From NCBI GenBank assembly GCA_029891385.1, contig CM057229.1, forward strand, positions 4,403,001 to 4,467,000: 64,000 bases of DNA, read 5' to 3'. The stretch's first letter is position 1. The number at the start of each line of letters is the position of its first letter. The notes below the pieces were generated by a model that had not been told where the DNA came from, did not search any database, and saw nothing but the letters and a program-made list of their open reading frames with translations. A program made the translations under genes and the position numbers. The stretch comes from Erythroxylum novogranatense. Taxonomy: Eukaryota; Streptophyta; Magnoliopsida; Malpighiales; Erythroxylaceae. This document shows, in pieces, positions 11,991-24,174 of this stretch.

Positions 11991-12566
11991 TCATTTGCCC
12001 AGCAAACTGTGGGGTATTTGGGCCACGTGATTTCGAAGGAAGGGGATGCCATTGATCAGGATAAAATTAAAGCGATTGAAGGGTGGCCACTCCCTCGTTC
12101 TGTCAGGGAAGTTCGAGGTTTTTTACGACTTGCGGGTTATTATCGGCGGTTCATCCGTATTTTCGCCATGATTACCGGACCACTCACGGACTTGCTCAAA
12201 AAGGATAATTTCATTTGGTCCGAAACCACTGCTAATGCTTTTGTGCATTTGAAACAAGCTTTAAGCTCCGCACCAGTACTTGGCCTTCCCGATTTCTCAT
12301 TGCCCTTCACCATTGAAACTGATGCTACTGGGACAGGGATTGGAGCTGTTTTGTCCCAAAACAAGCATCCAATTGCTTATTTCGATCGTGATTGAGCACT
12401 CGATCTGTGAGCCTCTACTTACCAAATGAGAGATGTTTGCTATTACTCATCCATTGCCAAGTGGAGCGAGATTTCTTTGAAGCGCGAGTTTACGATCATT
12501 ACAGATCAACAGTCCTTGAAGAACTTGACGGCACAAGTAATTCAGACACCTGACCAACAGAAATGG
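11991..12566 (+). pseudogene. Reina-like chromovirus RT/RNase H, left fragment
   Basis: The frame reads FAQQTVGYLGHVISKEG, then GYYRRFI, DNFIWSETTANAF and LPFTIETDATGTGIGAVL, which are the RT thumb and start of RNase H. A frameshift follows near 12384, after which frames can be recognised again up to ITDQQSLKNL and TPDQQKW just before the Athila-2 insertion. The text continues with [17 protein letters not shown] on the far side at 24175, proving one interrupted gene. The left edge was cut by Athila-1; the upstream gag, protease and RT start are outside the window. Confidence 0.85.
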
Positions 12567-14710
12567 TGTTCGTGAACCGCAAGTGTACGGTTGTCGAAGT
12601 GAGTAATAAATCGATAAGAACCGAGTCGTGTCCACAGGGATTATGCGAAAATTTATTTCTCGCTAGCTAACGATATTTGAAATTTGGTTGGATAAAATTT
12701 TAGAAAATTAAAATTAATGTAAAGTTTTTTTCTTTTTTAAACAAAATTTAACTCAAATAAATTTCTTAACAATTATCAAATTCAATGCGACCAAAATAAC
12801 TTTGAATATGACAAATTTGTGCAGTAACTAATTAAGAAAATATTTTAATAATTTTACCAATTAAAAGCGTTAACGGCAAAGGGAATGACTTTCTCTTAGG
12901 GAATGATATTTTTGTCAACCTTAATATTAAATTAGCTATTTTCCACAACTGAAATATTCTACCCTTGTAGATGAATTTTAAGAATAATTAATCCCCTTTT
13001 CCCAAAGATGAATTAATTTATTCACTATAGACGTCACTTAGTAATCCCTTACTTAAATTTTTCCTAGAGTTTCTTAAGTTCCAAAACTTCAATTTTCACC
13101 TCCTAAGGTTCTTGGGTCTCCCAACTCACAAGAAAAACTTAGTCAAATTTTCCTTTAATCTTCTAGCAAAAACTCCCTTCTCCCGAAGGCGAATTTATAC
13201 CACGACATTTTCCAATAGTCCAAAGGAATAACAAATAAATTCAAGGAAAAATCAACAAGCATATGAATATTCAGGCATGGATTATAGCGACATTTAATAT
13301 TAAAGCATCATCAAAAATATCAAATCCTTAAGAGAAATTAAAGTTTTAGTCACAAATCACCATGCCAAACAATCCAAAAACAAAAACTCTGAACAAGCTC
13401 ATGACGGAATCAATTAAAAATTAAGAGCAAAGCTCCAAATGTACAGCAAAATAAGAAGAACTCTCCCCTCTCCTTGCGTGGTTGCTTCTTTGGCGATGAA
13501 TGGATGTTGCGTTGTTGAGCAAAATGAGGCTGGAACGTTGGTGAAGACTCTTGGTTTCAGCTTGCGCATAAGAGATTAGAGATGATAGCAATTGGTTGGT
13601 TGGAGCTGAAAATAAGAAGGCTTGCACGTTGGTGTTTTGGGCTGGTGAAAAATGAAAACTAAGGTGGATGAGAGAGCTGGCTGTTTTTGTGGTGGAATTG
13701 CTAGTGAGATGCGTGGATGGATGGTTGGAGAGTGAATTAAGCCTTTGGTTTTGGAGAGAAAAAAAAACAAGTATGGAGGTTGCCGTGAATGATTGCAAGA
13801 AGAGTGGGTGAGGCTCTCTTTTAGTCCAAAATGGAGGCTTGATGAAACAAAAGAGTGGAGACATGATTTTATTCTCCAAGTTGCGTGAATGTGGGCTGAT
13901 GTTGGTGGAGGCTAGTTGTCATTTGCGTTGAAAAAAATAAAGGGATGGTTGAAGGCTGAAGCATTGGTGGGTGTGTGGGGTAGAAAGTGGAGGTGTGGAG
14001 TCAAGAATGGTGGCTGTCTTGCTGTGTGTATTTTGTGGAAAATGGAGGCTGAATGGAGGCTTGTGTTGTGAAGTTTGGTGGTTGCTTGACTGGAGAAGTG
14101 CGTGAATAAATTTTGTGGCTGTTTGTGGAGGCTGAAATGAGGTTTTTGTTGAATGGAGAATGTATGAAATGGGCTGGTTGGAATGTATTTTTTTAAGGTA
14201 AAATTCGACAGTGCATAAAAAATACATGGCAATGATTTAGGAGCTCAAATTTTGTCAGTGTCTTCGTCTCTGAGTTAGCTTCGATATGAGAGTTGAATCG
14301 CAGGATTTCGACATCTGAGTCAAAAGTTATGGCCGAAACATCGTGGATAGGTCATTCTGGCGCCCTACAATATGACGTGAATTTTCGTTAATTTATTGTT
14401 CTTAAATTACAGCTCCAAAAAATCTGCAATTGGTCCCAAAAAATCCTCAACGAGTCAAGAATTTACATATAAAATTTCAGAATTTTTGGCTTAACCAATC
14501 TCGAGATAAAAATCCCACAATGACTAGAGGTCAAGTCTGCCGAAAACTCAAAAACAGTGCAATTCAAGTCTATTTGTATCATTTATGCATTTTACGTCAA
14601 CGGAACTCAAATAATGCTAAAACACGATAAACCAGCCATAGATGAACATAAATTATATGTAAAAGACTATGAATTAAGTCCTAAACATATATGAAAATAT
14701 GAGCGTATCA
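12567..14710 (-). repeat. Athila-2 3' LTR (left)
   Basis: The 2144 bp LTR starts TGATACGCTCATATTTTC and ends CTTGCGGTTCACGAACA when read on the minus strand. It matches 22025-24169 almost base for base. Open frames of about 100-150 codons inside it recur in both LTRs simply because the LTRs are copies, and none has a recognisable domain. Confidence 0.95.
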
Positions 14711-14748
14711 AATTCTCCCACACTTAGCGCTTGCTTGTCCTCAAGTAA
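14711..14748 (-). promoter_or_regulatory. Polypurine tract and hairpin module, Athila-2
   Basis: On the minus strand TTACTTG AGGA CAAGCAA (plus 14731-14748) pairs at six of seven positions. Eleven nucleotides later AGTGTGGGAGAATT abuts the 3' LTR. This is the plus-strand primer site. Confidence 0.72.
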
Positions 14749-16166
14749 GAAAAGGAACAGAAAGTAGAACTACAGAAAACCTGAAAAACAAAGTGCAGAA
14801 AAACAAAAACATGCAATGCAAATAAAAATATTTAAGTATGCTGCATTCAAATCAGATCCCCAACCATATCAATTAATTCAAGCATGATAACTAGAACTTG
14901 GTTTACGACGATCAACACATAAAATCAATGAACTCAGTTTACATGTAACAATCGAACTAATCTAGCGTAATAGAGTTAATGAAAATCTATGCCATATCGA
15001 AATAATAAGTCCTCTCATTGATATACACTCCAACACTCAAACTATTTAGGATCAAATGTGTAACTCTCAAAATTCGATCAATGAATACATTCTACCATAT
15101 GCTTGCTTTTCAATCTTGACAACACTATCAAAGTGCGCATATACTATACATAAATCAAAAGGTCTTTAAAATGGTTGTAATGGGGCTTGGCTAAAGGTGA
15201 GGTAAAAGAAAGATAAAAGAGGGCTAAAGCAAAGGTAATAGAGTTGAACGGAATATCATAGAACTCATGTACATGTATGTATCCAGGTACATAATTCTGC
15301 AAATTAAATACAAACAACTCCACTTCTTTTCATTCCATTTGGATTTCTCATAGGCAAGTTAAAAATTCAAAACACTTGGGAAACATTTTTCTTTTTTTTC
15401 TCTTTTTTTTTTATGGTAGAAACATTTTTTTTTGTAGCCAAACATTCGGATTACTACCACATCATCATATGTCAACCAACTCACATCTTCAACTTTGCCA
15501 AATAGATTCTCCACTAACCTTGGCCATAGGGTATAGAGTATAAAAATGAGATCAAGGCTGAGTTAATAATATGGAAAGCAAAGAAAAGGATCAAAGCTCA
15601 AAAGGGCTTTCTAATGGAAATCATGCTTTAGGTTGGCTTTTTAAGTTCAAGTGGTTTAACCTAGATGCCTTTATCATGTTCATGCAAGCATGCTAAGTCA
15701 AGATATTAAGCAAGTTCTAGAGAATTATACTGTTGAAAGAATGCACACAACAAAGAATAATGTTGAAGGCACAATAGCTCACATAGGTCATTTATTAAGT
15801 CAATACAACATAGTTTCATGATCACTCTACTATCTAGAAAACTCAAGTGTTACATTAAAACTTTATACATTAAGTTTATACATTTATCGTTATTAACCAA
15901 ATCTCACGCATAATACTCGAACTCATTCAATGATTGGGAATCTTAATAAAAGCTAACACACTTAATATGCAAGAAAAAATATTGGTGTAATTGTAAGAAA
16001 AATTCATTTTTTAATGTTTTTTTAATTAATTTTTTGTAATTTATGGCTTTAATGTAAAACATGCAACTAACATGAAAATTTTCTCAAGTTCAAGCAAGAG
16101 CAAGAAGGTGTCCATTTGCCCCTCACAATACAGCATAAATTCAAATAACCTAGAGCAACTAAAGCC

Positions 16167-16203
16167 TCCCCCCACACTTAAACACAACATTGTCCTCAAT
16201 GTT
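16167..16203 (-). promoter_or_regulatory. Upstream hairpin/G-tract module, Athila-2
   Basis: On the minus strand AACATTG AGGA CAATGTT is a perfect 7 bp stem (plus 16186-16203). After 12 nt follows GTGTGGGGGGAGG, with the G-run at plus 16168-16173. Relative to Athila-1 the outermost pair is A-T instead of G-C, a compensatory change. It lies 1455 bp from the polypurine-tract hairpin. Confidence 0.6.
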
Positions 16204-16400
16204 TAAAAGATAATAAGAATAATAAGGAAATGAGAACATAAGGACTCCCTGAAGTGTAGAAGGCTCAGCAACTTGAAATCATAATTCACAGCTCCAATCT
16301 TGCATTCCTAACAAAACAAATAAAAAGTAAATAAGGTACTCAAATGAAAGCAATAAAAATAAATTGAAACAACAACAAAAACTAAAATGAAAGGATAAGA

Positions 16401-16416
16401 TTGGGGTGCCTCCCAA
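16401..16416 (-). promoter_or_regulatory. Post-pol hairpin, Athila-2
   Basis: TTGGGAGGCACCCCAA on the minus strand has a 5 bp stem and loop AGGCAC. It lies 43 nt after the pol stop at 16460, matching the position of the Athila-1 hairpin. Confidence 0.5.
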
Positions 16417-16459
16417 CAGGTGCTATGTTTAACGTCGATAGCTCGACGTAGCCATTTGA

Positions 16460-17725
16460 TCACGGGTCCTTGAGCGAAATGCTTGCAATGTTTCTCAACT
16501 CTTGACCATAATAATGCTTCAATCTTTGCCCATTCACTTTGAAAGTTCTTCCATCACTTCCCTCAACTTCAATCGCTCCAAAAGGGGTGACATTCTTCAC
16601 AACAAATGGGCCCGACCATCTAGAGCGCAATTTACCTGGAAAAAGCTTCAATCTCGAGTTGAAAAGTAAAACTTTCTCTCCTGGAGTAAATTCTTTCCTC
16701 ATGATGTGTTGGTCATGCCATTTCTTAGTCTTCTCCTTGTAAATTTTGGAGTTCTCATATGCCTCATTGCGAAATTCTTCTAATTCACACAACTGAAGAG
16801 AGCGATTTTCAACCGATTTTTGCCAATCAAGATTTAACTTCCTAACTGCCCAATAAGCCTTGTGTTCCAACTCTACCGGAAGATGACAAGCTTTTCCAAA
16901 AACCAAACGACATGGAGACATTCCAATTGGAGTTTTGAAAGCTGTTCTATATGCCCAAAGAGCATCATCAAGCTTGAGAGCCCAGTCTTTTCGGTTAGGG
17001 TTCACCGTCTTTTCAAGAATGTCCTTGATCTCTCGATTTGAAATTTCAGCTTGGCCATTTGACTGTGGGTGGTAAGCTAAAGCAACCTTGTGCCGAACTC
17101 CATATTTAGTTAAAAGATTACCCATAAGTTTGTTGAAAAAGTGGGTACCTTCATCACTAATAATAGCCCTTGGAGTGCCAAATCTTGTGAAAATATTTTT
17201 CTTGAGAAATCTAAGAACAACCTTGGCATCATTTGTTGATGAAGCTATGGCTTCAACCCATTTTGAAACATAGTCCACTGCCAAAAGGATATAGGATTGT
17301 CCACAAGATTTAGGGAATGGTCGCATGAAATCAATACCCCACAAATCGAAGAGTTCTACCTAAAAAATGTTGGTCAAAGGAAGCTCATGACGTCGTGAGA
17401 TATTACCCATTTGTTGACATCGGTCACACGTCTTAGTGAAAGCATAGCTGTCCTTATGGAGCGTAGGCCAATAGAAACCAGATTGAAGAACTTTTGCTGC
17501 TGTTCTTGTTGGGCCAAAGTGACCTCCATATGGTGATGAATGACAATGCTCTAGAATTGCTAAGACTTCATCTTCTGGGATACATCTTCGAATCACTTGA
17601 TCAGGACCTCTCTTGAACAGTAAAGGCTCATCCCATAGATAACTTTTTGCATCAAATAGGAACTTTTTCTTTTGGGATGGATTTAAATCCAAAGGAATCA
17701 AACCTGAAGCTAAATAATTCACCAC
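16460..17725 (-). pseudogene. Athila-2 integrase
   Basis: Zinc-binding residues are in [11 protein letters not shown] and CDRCQQMGN. The catalytic core has [18 protein letters not shown] and [10 protein letters not shown], giving the D,D,E triad. The C-terminal part contains [20 protein letters not shown] and [11 protein letters not shown], then a stop at 16460. A TAG near 17360 interrupts ITNIF-VELFD between the zinc and catalytic regions, a CAG to TAG change. Apart from that the frame is clean on both sides. It would insert the cDNA into host DNA if intact. Confidence 0.88.
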
Positions 17726-18985
17726 ATCGGCAAACCATGGAAGCTTTTCATTGACTCTGAATAACTGCTCATCTGCGAAAGTCTCTTGAATAGGTGTTGG
17801 TGGCTTTGATTCCTCAAGCTCTAATCGAGATAAATGGTCAGCAACTGCATTTTCTGTCCCCTTTTTGTCCTTGATCTCCACATCAAACTCTTGTAAAAGT
17901 AACACCCATCGAATGAGTCGCGGCTTGGCATCTTTCTTTGCAAACAAATATCGAATTGCTGCATGATCTGTGAAAACCACAACTTTGGACCCAATGATAT
18001 AGGATCGAAACTTGTCCAAAGCAAACACAACTGCTAACATTTCCTTCTCTGTAGTAGTGTAATTTTTCGGGCATCATCCAAAGTTAATTTAGAGTAGTAG
18101 ATAACCCTGAACACTTTCTCTCGCCTTTGGCCTAAAGCTGCTCCCACTGCGAAGTCACTCGCATCACACATAATTTCAAACGGTTGTTGCCAATCAGGTG
18201 TGATCATCACGGGAGTTGAAATCAACTTTTTCTTGATCAACTCAAAAGCTTGCAAACATTTCTCATTGAACTCAAATTTCACGTCCTTTTCTAAAAGATT
18301 GCAAAGGGGTTTGGCAATCTTGGAGAAGTCTTTGATGAATCTTCGGTAAAATCCTGCATGTCCAAGGAAACTACGGATACCCTTTACATTTGTTGGTGGG
18401 GGAAGCTTTTCAACAGCTGCTGTTTTGGCTCGGTCCACTTCAATGCCATGGGCAGATACTTTGTGACCTAACACAATTCCTTCCCTCACCATAAAATGGC
18501 ATTTCTCCCAATTGAGTACCAAGTTGGTATCCTGACATCTTTTCAACACTAGAGACAGATTATGTAAGCATTTATCAAATGAATCACCAAAAACAGAAAA
18601 ATCATCCATAAACACTTCCATGAAATTCTCAACCATATCTGAAAAGATAGCCATCATACAACGCTGAAATGTAGCAGGAGCATTGCAAAGACCAAAAGGC
18701 ATACGCCTAAATGCAAATGTGCCAAAAGGACAAGTAAATGTGGTCTTTTCTTGATCTTCAGGTGCTATGGCTATTTGGTTATATCCTGAATACCCATCTA
18801 GAAAACAATAAAATGCATGTCCAAAGAAGTCTATCCAACATCTGATCTATGAAGGGCAAAGGAAAATGGTCCTTCCTAGTGGCTTTGTTCAACTTCCTAT
18901 AATCCATGCAAACTCTCCATCCAGTGATTGTCCCAGTGGAAATAGTCTCATTGTTAACATCTTTAACTACTGAAGAATCCACCCT
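17726..18985 (-). pseudogene. Athila-2 reverse transcriptase and RNase H
   Basis: RT blocks are [20 protein letters not shown], the [16 protein letters not shown] region, MPFGLCNAPATFQRCM and FMDDFSVFG. RNase H has [41 protein letters not shown] and [12 protein letters not shown] one-base frameshift near 18830 splits RT before the DG block, and another near 18055 (a shortened A-run at ARKNYTT) splits RNase H. A further shift near 19005 separates RT from the protease frame. Confidence 0.87.
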
Positions 18986-18986
18986 T

Positions 18987-20065
18987 TTAGGAACAACTGA
19001 GTAGGACTAACCCATGGACTATCGAAATAGGGTAAATGATTCCAGCTTTAAGCCACTTCTGAATTTCGTTCCTAACCACTTCCTTCATTGCTGGGTTCAA
19101 TCTTCTTTGGGGTTCAATGCTAGGGGTGAATGACTCCTCCATCAGAATTTTATGCATTACAATAGAAGGACTAATTCCCTTAATGTCTGAAATTGACCAT
19201 CCCAATGCATTTTTTAACTCCCTTAACACCCTAAGCAGTTTTTCTTCTTCTAAAGGAGTTAATGAAGATGAAATAATGACAGGAAAAGTTTGATTAACAC
19301 CCAAGAATGCATATTTCAAATTTTCAGGCAAGGGTTTCAAATCAATCGATGGGTGCACATCTTTTACATCGCCAACATCATCAACATTAGTCACACAGAA
19401 TAGAGGCTCGGTTTGATCAAAATTTTTCAAGCATTCAAAAGAATCCAAAACCTTCATCAAACATGCATCATCATCATCCATAACATCTTTGCTAAACATA
19501 CCTTCCAAACATGTCAATAACGGGTCTTTAGAGATAATGGAAGGAAAAGATGTTATCACACATGAGGATATGACATCCACTCGATTGCATGTCAGTGTTT
19601 CACTTGGATGTTTGAGTGATCGGTATATGTTGAACTTCACCTTCTCACCATTTACATGCAAGGTTAGTTCCCCTTGTTGCACGTCAATCACTGCACCTCC
19701 GGTAGCTAGGAATGGTCTCCCCAGTATGATCGGGATCTCCTTATCTTCTTCCATGTCAAGCACCATGAAGTCTGCAGGAAGAATAAATTTATCAACACGA
19801 ACAAGAACGTCTTCTACAATACCTCGAGGATAAGTGAGAGAACGATCTGCCAGTTGAAGGCAAATTGTCGATGACTTGACTTCTCCTAATCCCAGCTTTT
19901 GGAAGATGGAAAGAGGCATGAGATTTATGCTTGCCCCCAAATCGCAAAGCACTTTACCAAAATGTGTGTTTCCTATCTCACATGGAATTGTGAAACTTCC
20001 GGATCTTTCGGTTTACGTGGTAACTTTCTTTGCAAAACCGCACTACACTCTCTCCATCATCAATC
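18987..20065 (-). pseudogene. Athila-2 aspartic protease and linker to RT
   Basis: The active-site block CDLGASINLMPLSIFQ is near 19950, followed by PIILGRPFLATGGAVIDV. The linker runs to IEPQRRLNPAMKEVV and GIIYPIS, which lead into RT. Upstream, the IPCEIGNTHFGK segment is in another frame because a G is missing near 20003 in a CCGGG run, and a further shift lies near 20065. The protease would mature the polyprotein. Confidence 0.84.
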
Positions 20066-21856
20066 TGATCTCATAGTCTCCAAATCTCCTCTTTTGGTAA
20101 CAATGTCCTTGATGAATTTTGCGTAATTCGGTACTTGCTCAATAGCTTCAATCAAGGGAATGTTGATCTCAAGTTTCTTAAAGATTTCAAGGAATTTTGC
20201 AAATTGATCATTGATTTTCTTCCATTGAAATCTTTAAGGATATGGCATCTTAGGGATGATTTTTGATTGCAGTTCCCCTTCCAGTTTCTTCTCCGAACTA
20301 ACTTCCTTCTCAACTTGTGTAGGTGCACTTGCTTCTTCACAAGTATTCTGTTCTTCGTTATCATTGGACTGAGTGGAGTTTTTTTCTTTAGGTTTCACCT
20401 TTTCCAATTCTTTTCCACTTCGAAGAATGATGGCTTTGCATTGCTCTCTTGGGTTAGTTTCGGTATTACTTGGAAATTTCATCTGATTCAAATTCCCAAC
20501 AACATTTGCAAGTTGTCCTAATTGAACTTCCAAACCCTTCACTGAAGTCCCAATACTGGTTACTTGCATTTTTAGCTCATCCATCTCCTTCTCATTCTTG
20601 TGGAAACGGTTCCTTGTCTCAGTTACAAAATTGCCAATCATTTCTTCCAAAGAAGGTCTCCGTTCTGCCAATGGTGGTCCATACCTAGGTGGGTGAGGCA
20701 TGTTCCTTTGAATACCATAGTTATATTGCTCCTTGGAGTTATAACCTTGACCATATTGATTTCCCATTAGCTGTGACTTAAATCCCAAGTTCCTTTGGTT
20801 AACAAACTGCGCTTGTTCCACCCCCTCATCACTGGGGTAGAATGAATGACTAGTAGCTGCCACCTGCTCATTTTGTCTTTCCTTTGACATGAATTTTGAA
20901 AATTGATTAGATAAGGATGCCAATTGAGCAGATAACTGAGTCACTTGGTCCACTTCTAGAACTCCTCTCTTTCCAGTATTTCTTTCGGAGGGCCACTGGT
21001 AACTGTTTGAAGCCATATCTTCCAGCAATGCGCATGCTTCTTGAGATGTTTTTCTCATCAGAGTACCACCTGCTGCTGCATCAACAATGGTTCGAGTTTG
21101 GCCGTTCAACCCGTTGTAGAACATTTCCACTTGTACCCACTCTTGGTATCCATGATGTGGACACTTTCTCAAAAGATCTTTGTACCTTTCCCAAGCTTCA
21201 TGCAATGGTTCCAAGTCATGCTGTCTAAATGTACTGATCTCGGCTCTTAACTTTGCAGCTTTTCCAGGTGGGAAAAATTTAATCAAGAACTGTTGTGCCA
21301 CCTCCTACCAAGTTCGCATTCTATCAGCAGAAATTGAATGAAGCCAATTCTTTGCTTTATCCCGAAGAGAAAATGGGAACAAAGTGAGCCTAATGTCATC
21401 TTGCGTTGCCCCTTCAGTTTTGATAGTGTCACATAATTCCTGGAAACTTGCAAGATGATCATTTGGATCTTCCATTGGTGCTCCTCCAAATTGATTTGTT
21501 TGAACCAAATTGATGAGTCCCGGTGAAATTTGAAAATTCTGAGCACGAACATTTGGCCTTTGGATACCGTGATAATTGTCTACCACTGTAGGCTGGAAAT
21601 ATTCCCTGATAGGACGTTGGTGCAATTGCTCTTGTTCATTTCCATTATTTTCTCTTCCATTTCCTCCAGTCAAATTAGCTACACCAAGTCTGGCCTCTAA
21701 CTGAGCTAATCTTTGAGCCATTTCATCTCTCTCTCTTTGAATTCTTTGAAGTTCTTCTGCTTGATTTTCCATTTTCTTTTGTCGACGAATTGACTTTACC
21801 GTTTTTTCTAACTCTGGGTCAAACTGTCGTTCTTGTCCTCTAGTGGTTCGGGGCAT
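20066..21856 (-). pseudogene. Athila-2 gag
   Basis: The start ATG at 21854-21856 opens MPRTTRGQERQFDPELEKTV, followed by a Gln/Glu-rich coiled-coil-like stretch. The retrotransposon gag core includes DPNDHLASFQELCDTIK and LFPFSLRDKAKNWLHSI. A TAG near 21305 breaks the conserved RTW-xEVAQQFLIKFFPPGK segment; the frame goes on through GWYNGL-type text to KAIILRSGKELEK. A TAA near 20234 interrupts the MPYP-RFQWK border before PLIEAIEQVPNYAKFIKDI. No CCHC knuckle was seen. Gag would form the particle shell. Confidence 0.86.
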
Positions 21857-22000
21857 ACAATCCTCTTATAAACAAGTTGCGCGGGAAAACGAAAATGTGA
21901 AAAGAAAAAGAAAAAAAATAAATTACTCTACGGATAAAAAGAAAACCAACAAGTAAATATCAAACTAGCTATAGAAATTAATTAAAAAAATGCAAACTAA

Positions 22001-22018
22001 TCCCCGGCAACGGCGCCA
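22001..22018 (-). promoter_or_regulatory. Primer binding site, Athila-2
   Basis: TGGCGCCGTTGCCGGGGA on the minus strand, six bases after the end of the 5' LTR. It fits the 3' end of plant tRNA-Asp, the usual Athila primer. A short untranslated leader of about 145 bp separates it from the gag start. Confidence 0.85.
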
Positions 22019-22024
22019 AAAACT

Positions 22025-24169
22025 TGTTCGTGAACCGCAAGTGTACGGTTGTCGAAGTGAGTAATAAATCGATAAGAACCGAGTCGTGTCCACAGGGATT
22101 ATGCGAAAATTTATTTCTACGCTAGCTAACGATATTTGAAATTTGGTTGGATAAAATTTTAGAAAATTAAAATTAATGTAAAGTTTTTTTCTTTTTTTTA
22201 AACAAAATTTAACTCAAATAAATTTCTTAACAACTATCAAATTCAATGCGACCAAAATAACTTTGAATATGACAAATTTGTGCAGTAACTAATTAAGAAA
22301 ATATTTTAATAATTTTACCAATTAAAAGCGTTAACGGCAAAGGGAATGACTTTCTCTTAGGGAATGATATTTTTGTCAACCTTAATATTAAATTAGCTAT
22401 TTTCCACAACTGAAATATTCTACCCTTGTAGATGAATTTTAAGAATAATTAATCCCCTTTTCCTAAAGATGAATTAATTTATCCACTATAGACGTCACTT
22501 AGTAATCCCTTACTTAAATTTTTCCTAGAGTTTCTTAAGTTCCAAAACTTTAATTTTCACCTCCTAAGGTTCTTGGGTCTCCCAACTCACAAGAAAAACT
22601 TAGTCAAAATTTCCTTTAATCTTCTAGCAAAAACTCCCTTCTCCCAAAGGCGAATTTATACCACGACATTTTCCAATAGTCCAAAGGAATAACAAATAAA
22701 TTCAAGGAAAAATTAACAAGCATATGAATATTCAGGCATGGATTATAGCGACATTTAATATTAAAGCATCATCAAAAATATCAAATCTTTAAGAGAAATT
22801 AAAGTTTTAGTCACAAATCACCATGCCAAACAATCCAAAAACAAAAACTCTGAACAAGCTCATGACGAAATCAATTAAAAATTAAGAGCAAAGCTCCAAA
22901 TGTACAGCAAAATAAAAAGAACTCTCCCCTCTCCTTGCGTGGTTGCTTCTTTGGCGATGAATGGATGTTGCGTTGTTGAGCAAAATGAGGCTGGAACGTT
23001 GGTGAAGACTCTTGGTTTCAGCTTGCGCATAAGAGATTAGAGATGATAGCAATTGGTTGGTTGGAGCTGAAAATAAGAAGGCTTGCACGTTGGTGTTTTG
23101 GGCTGGTGAAAAATGAAAACTAAGGTGGATGAGAGAGCTGGCTGTTTTTGTGGTGGAATTGCTAGTGAGATGCGTGGATGGATGGTTGAGAGTGAATTAA
23201 GCCTTTGGTTTTGGAGAGAAAAAAAAACAAGTATGGAGGTTGCCGTGAATGATTGCAAGAAGAGTGGGTGAGGCTCTCTTTTAGTCCAAAATGGAGGCTT
23301 GATGAAACAAAAGAGTGGAGACATGATTTTATTCTCCAAGTTGCGTGAATGTGGGCTGATGTTGGTGGAGGCTAGTTGTCATTTGCGTTGAAAAAAATAA
23401 AGGGATGGTTGAAGGCTGAAGCATTGGTGGGTGTGTGGGGTAGAAAGTGGAGGTGTGGAGTCAAGAATGGTGGCTGTCTTGCTGTGTGTATTTTGTGGAA
23501 AATGGAGGCTGAATGGAGGCTTGTGTTGTGAAGTTTGGTGGTTGCTTGACTGGAGAAGTGCGTGAATAAATTTTGTGGCTGTTTGTGGAGGCTGAAATGA
23601 GGTTTTGTTGAATGGAGAATGTATGAAATGGGCTGGTTGGAATGTATTTTTTTAAGGTAAAATTCGACAGTGCATAAAAAATACATGGCAATGATTTAGA
23701 AGCTCAAATTTTGTCAGTGTCTTCGTCTCTGAGTTAGCTTCGATATGAGAGTTGAATCGCAGGATTTCGACATCTGAGTCAAAAGTTATGGCCGAAACAT
23801 CGTGGATAGGTCATTCTGGCGCCCTACAATATGACGTGAATTTTCGTTAATTTATTGTTCTTAAATTACAGCTCCAAAAAATCTGCAATTGGTCCCAAAA
23901 AATCCTCAACGAGTCAAGAATTTACATATAAAATTTCAGAATTTTTGGCTTAACCAATCTCGAGATAAAAATCCCACAATGACTAGAGGTCAAGTCTGCC
24001 GGAAACTCAAAAACAGTGCAATTCAAGTCTATTTGTATCATTTATGCATTTTACGTCAACGGAACTCAAATAATGCTAAAACACGATAAACCAGCCATAG
24101 ATGAACATAAATTATATGTAAAAGACTATGAATTAAGTCCTAAACATATATGAAAATATGAGCGTATCA
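22025..24169 (-). repeat. Athila-2 5' LTR (right)
   Basis: The 2145 bp LTR is the partner of 12567-14710. Visible differences are mostly C/T or A/G transitions and homopolymer length changes (for example near 22155-22165 and 22488). It ends at TATCA followed by the duplicated AATGG. Confidence 0.95.
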
Positions 24170-24174
24170 AATGG

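Larger units (their letters stand above)
14749..16459 (-). other. Athila-2 3' noncoding region, no env-like gene
   Basis: The 1.7 kb between pol and the polypurine tract are AT-rich with homopolymer runs (15385-15435). I see no envelope-like frame. It holds the two structured motifs listed next and is colinear in layout with 3772-5575 of Athila-1. Confidence 0.7.
12567..24169 (-). mobile_element. Athila-type retrotransposon 2, complete with TSD AATGG
   Basis: This 11.6 kb element has both LTRs, a tRNA-Asp type primer binding site, gag, protease, RT, RNase H, integrase, a 3' noncoding region and a polypurine tract. AATGG is repeated at 12562-12566 and 24170-24174. It sits in the RNase H region of the chromovirus. 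By eye the LTRs differ at about 14 substitutions over 2.14 kb (roughly 0.6 percent) plus a few indels, so the insertion is young. Even so, its coding region has at least eight disabling lesions. Confidence 0.95.

Noticed and set aside
13421..14232. Minus-strand frames of 100-150 codons, repeated at 22882-23691
   Set aside because: The repetition is due to the two LTRs of Athila-2. Overlapping frames in two phases with no domain do not support a gene.
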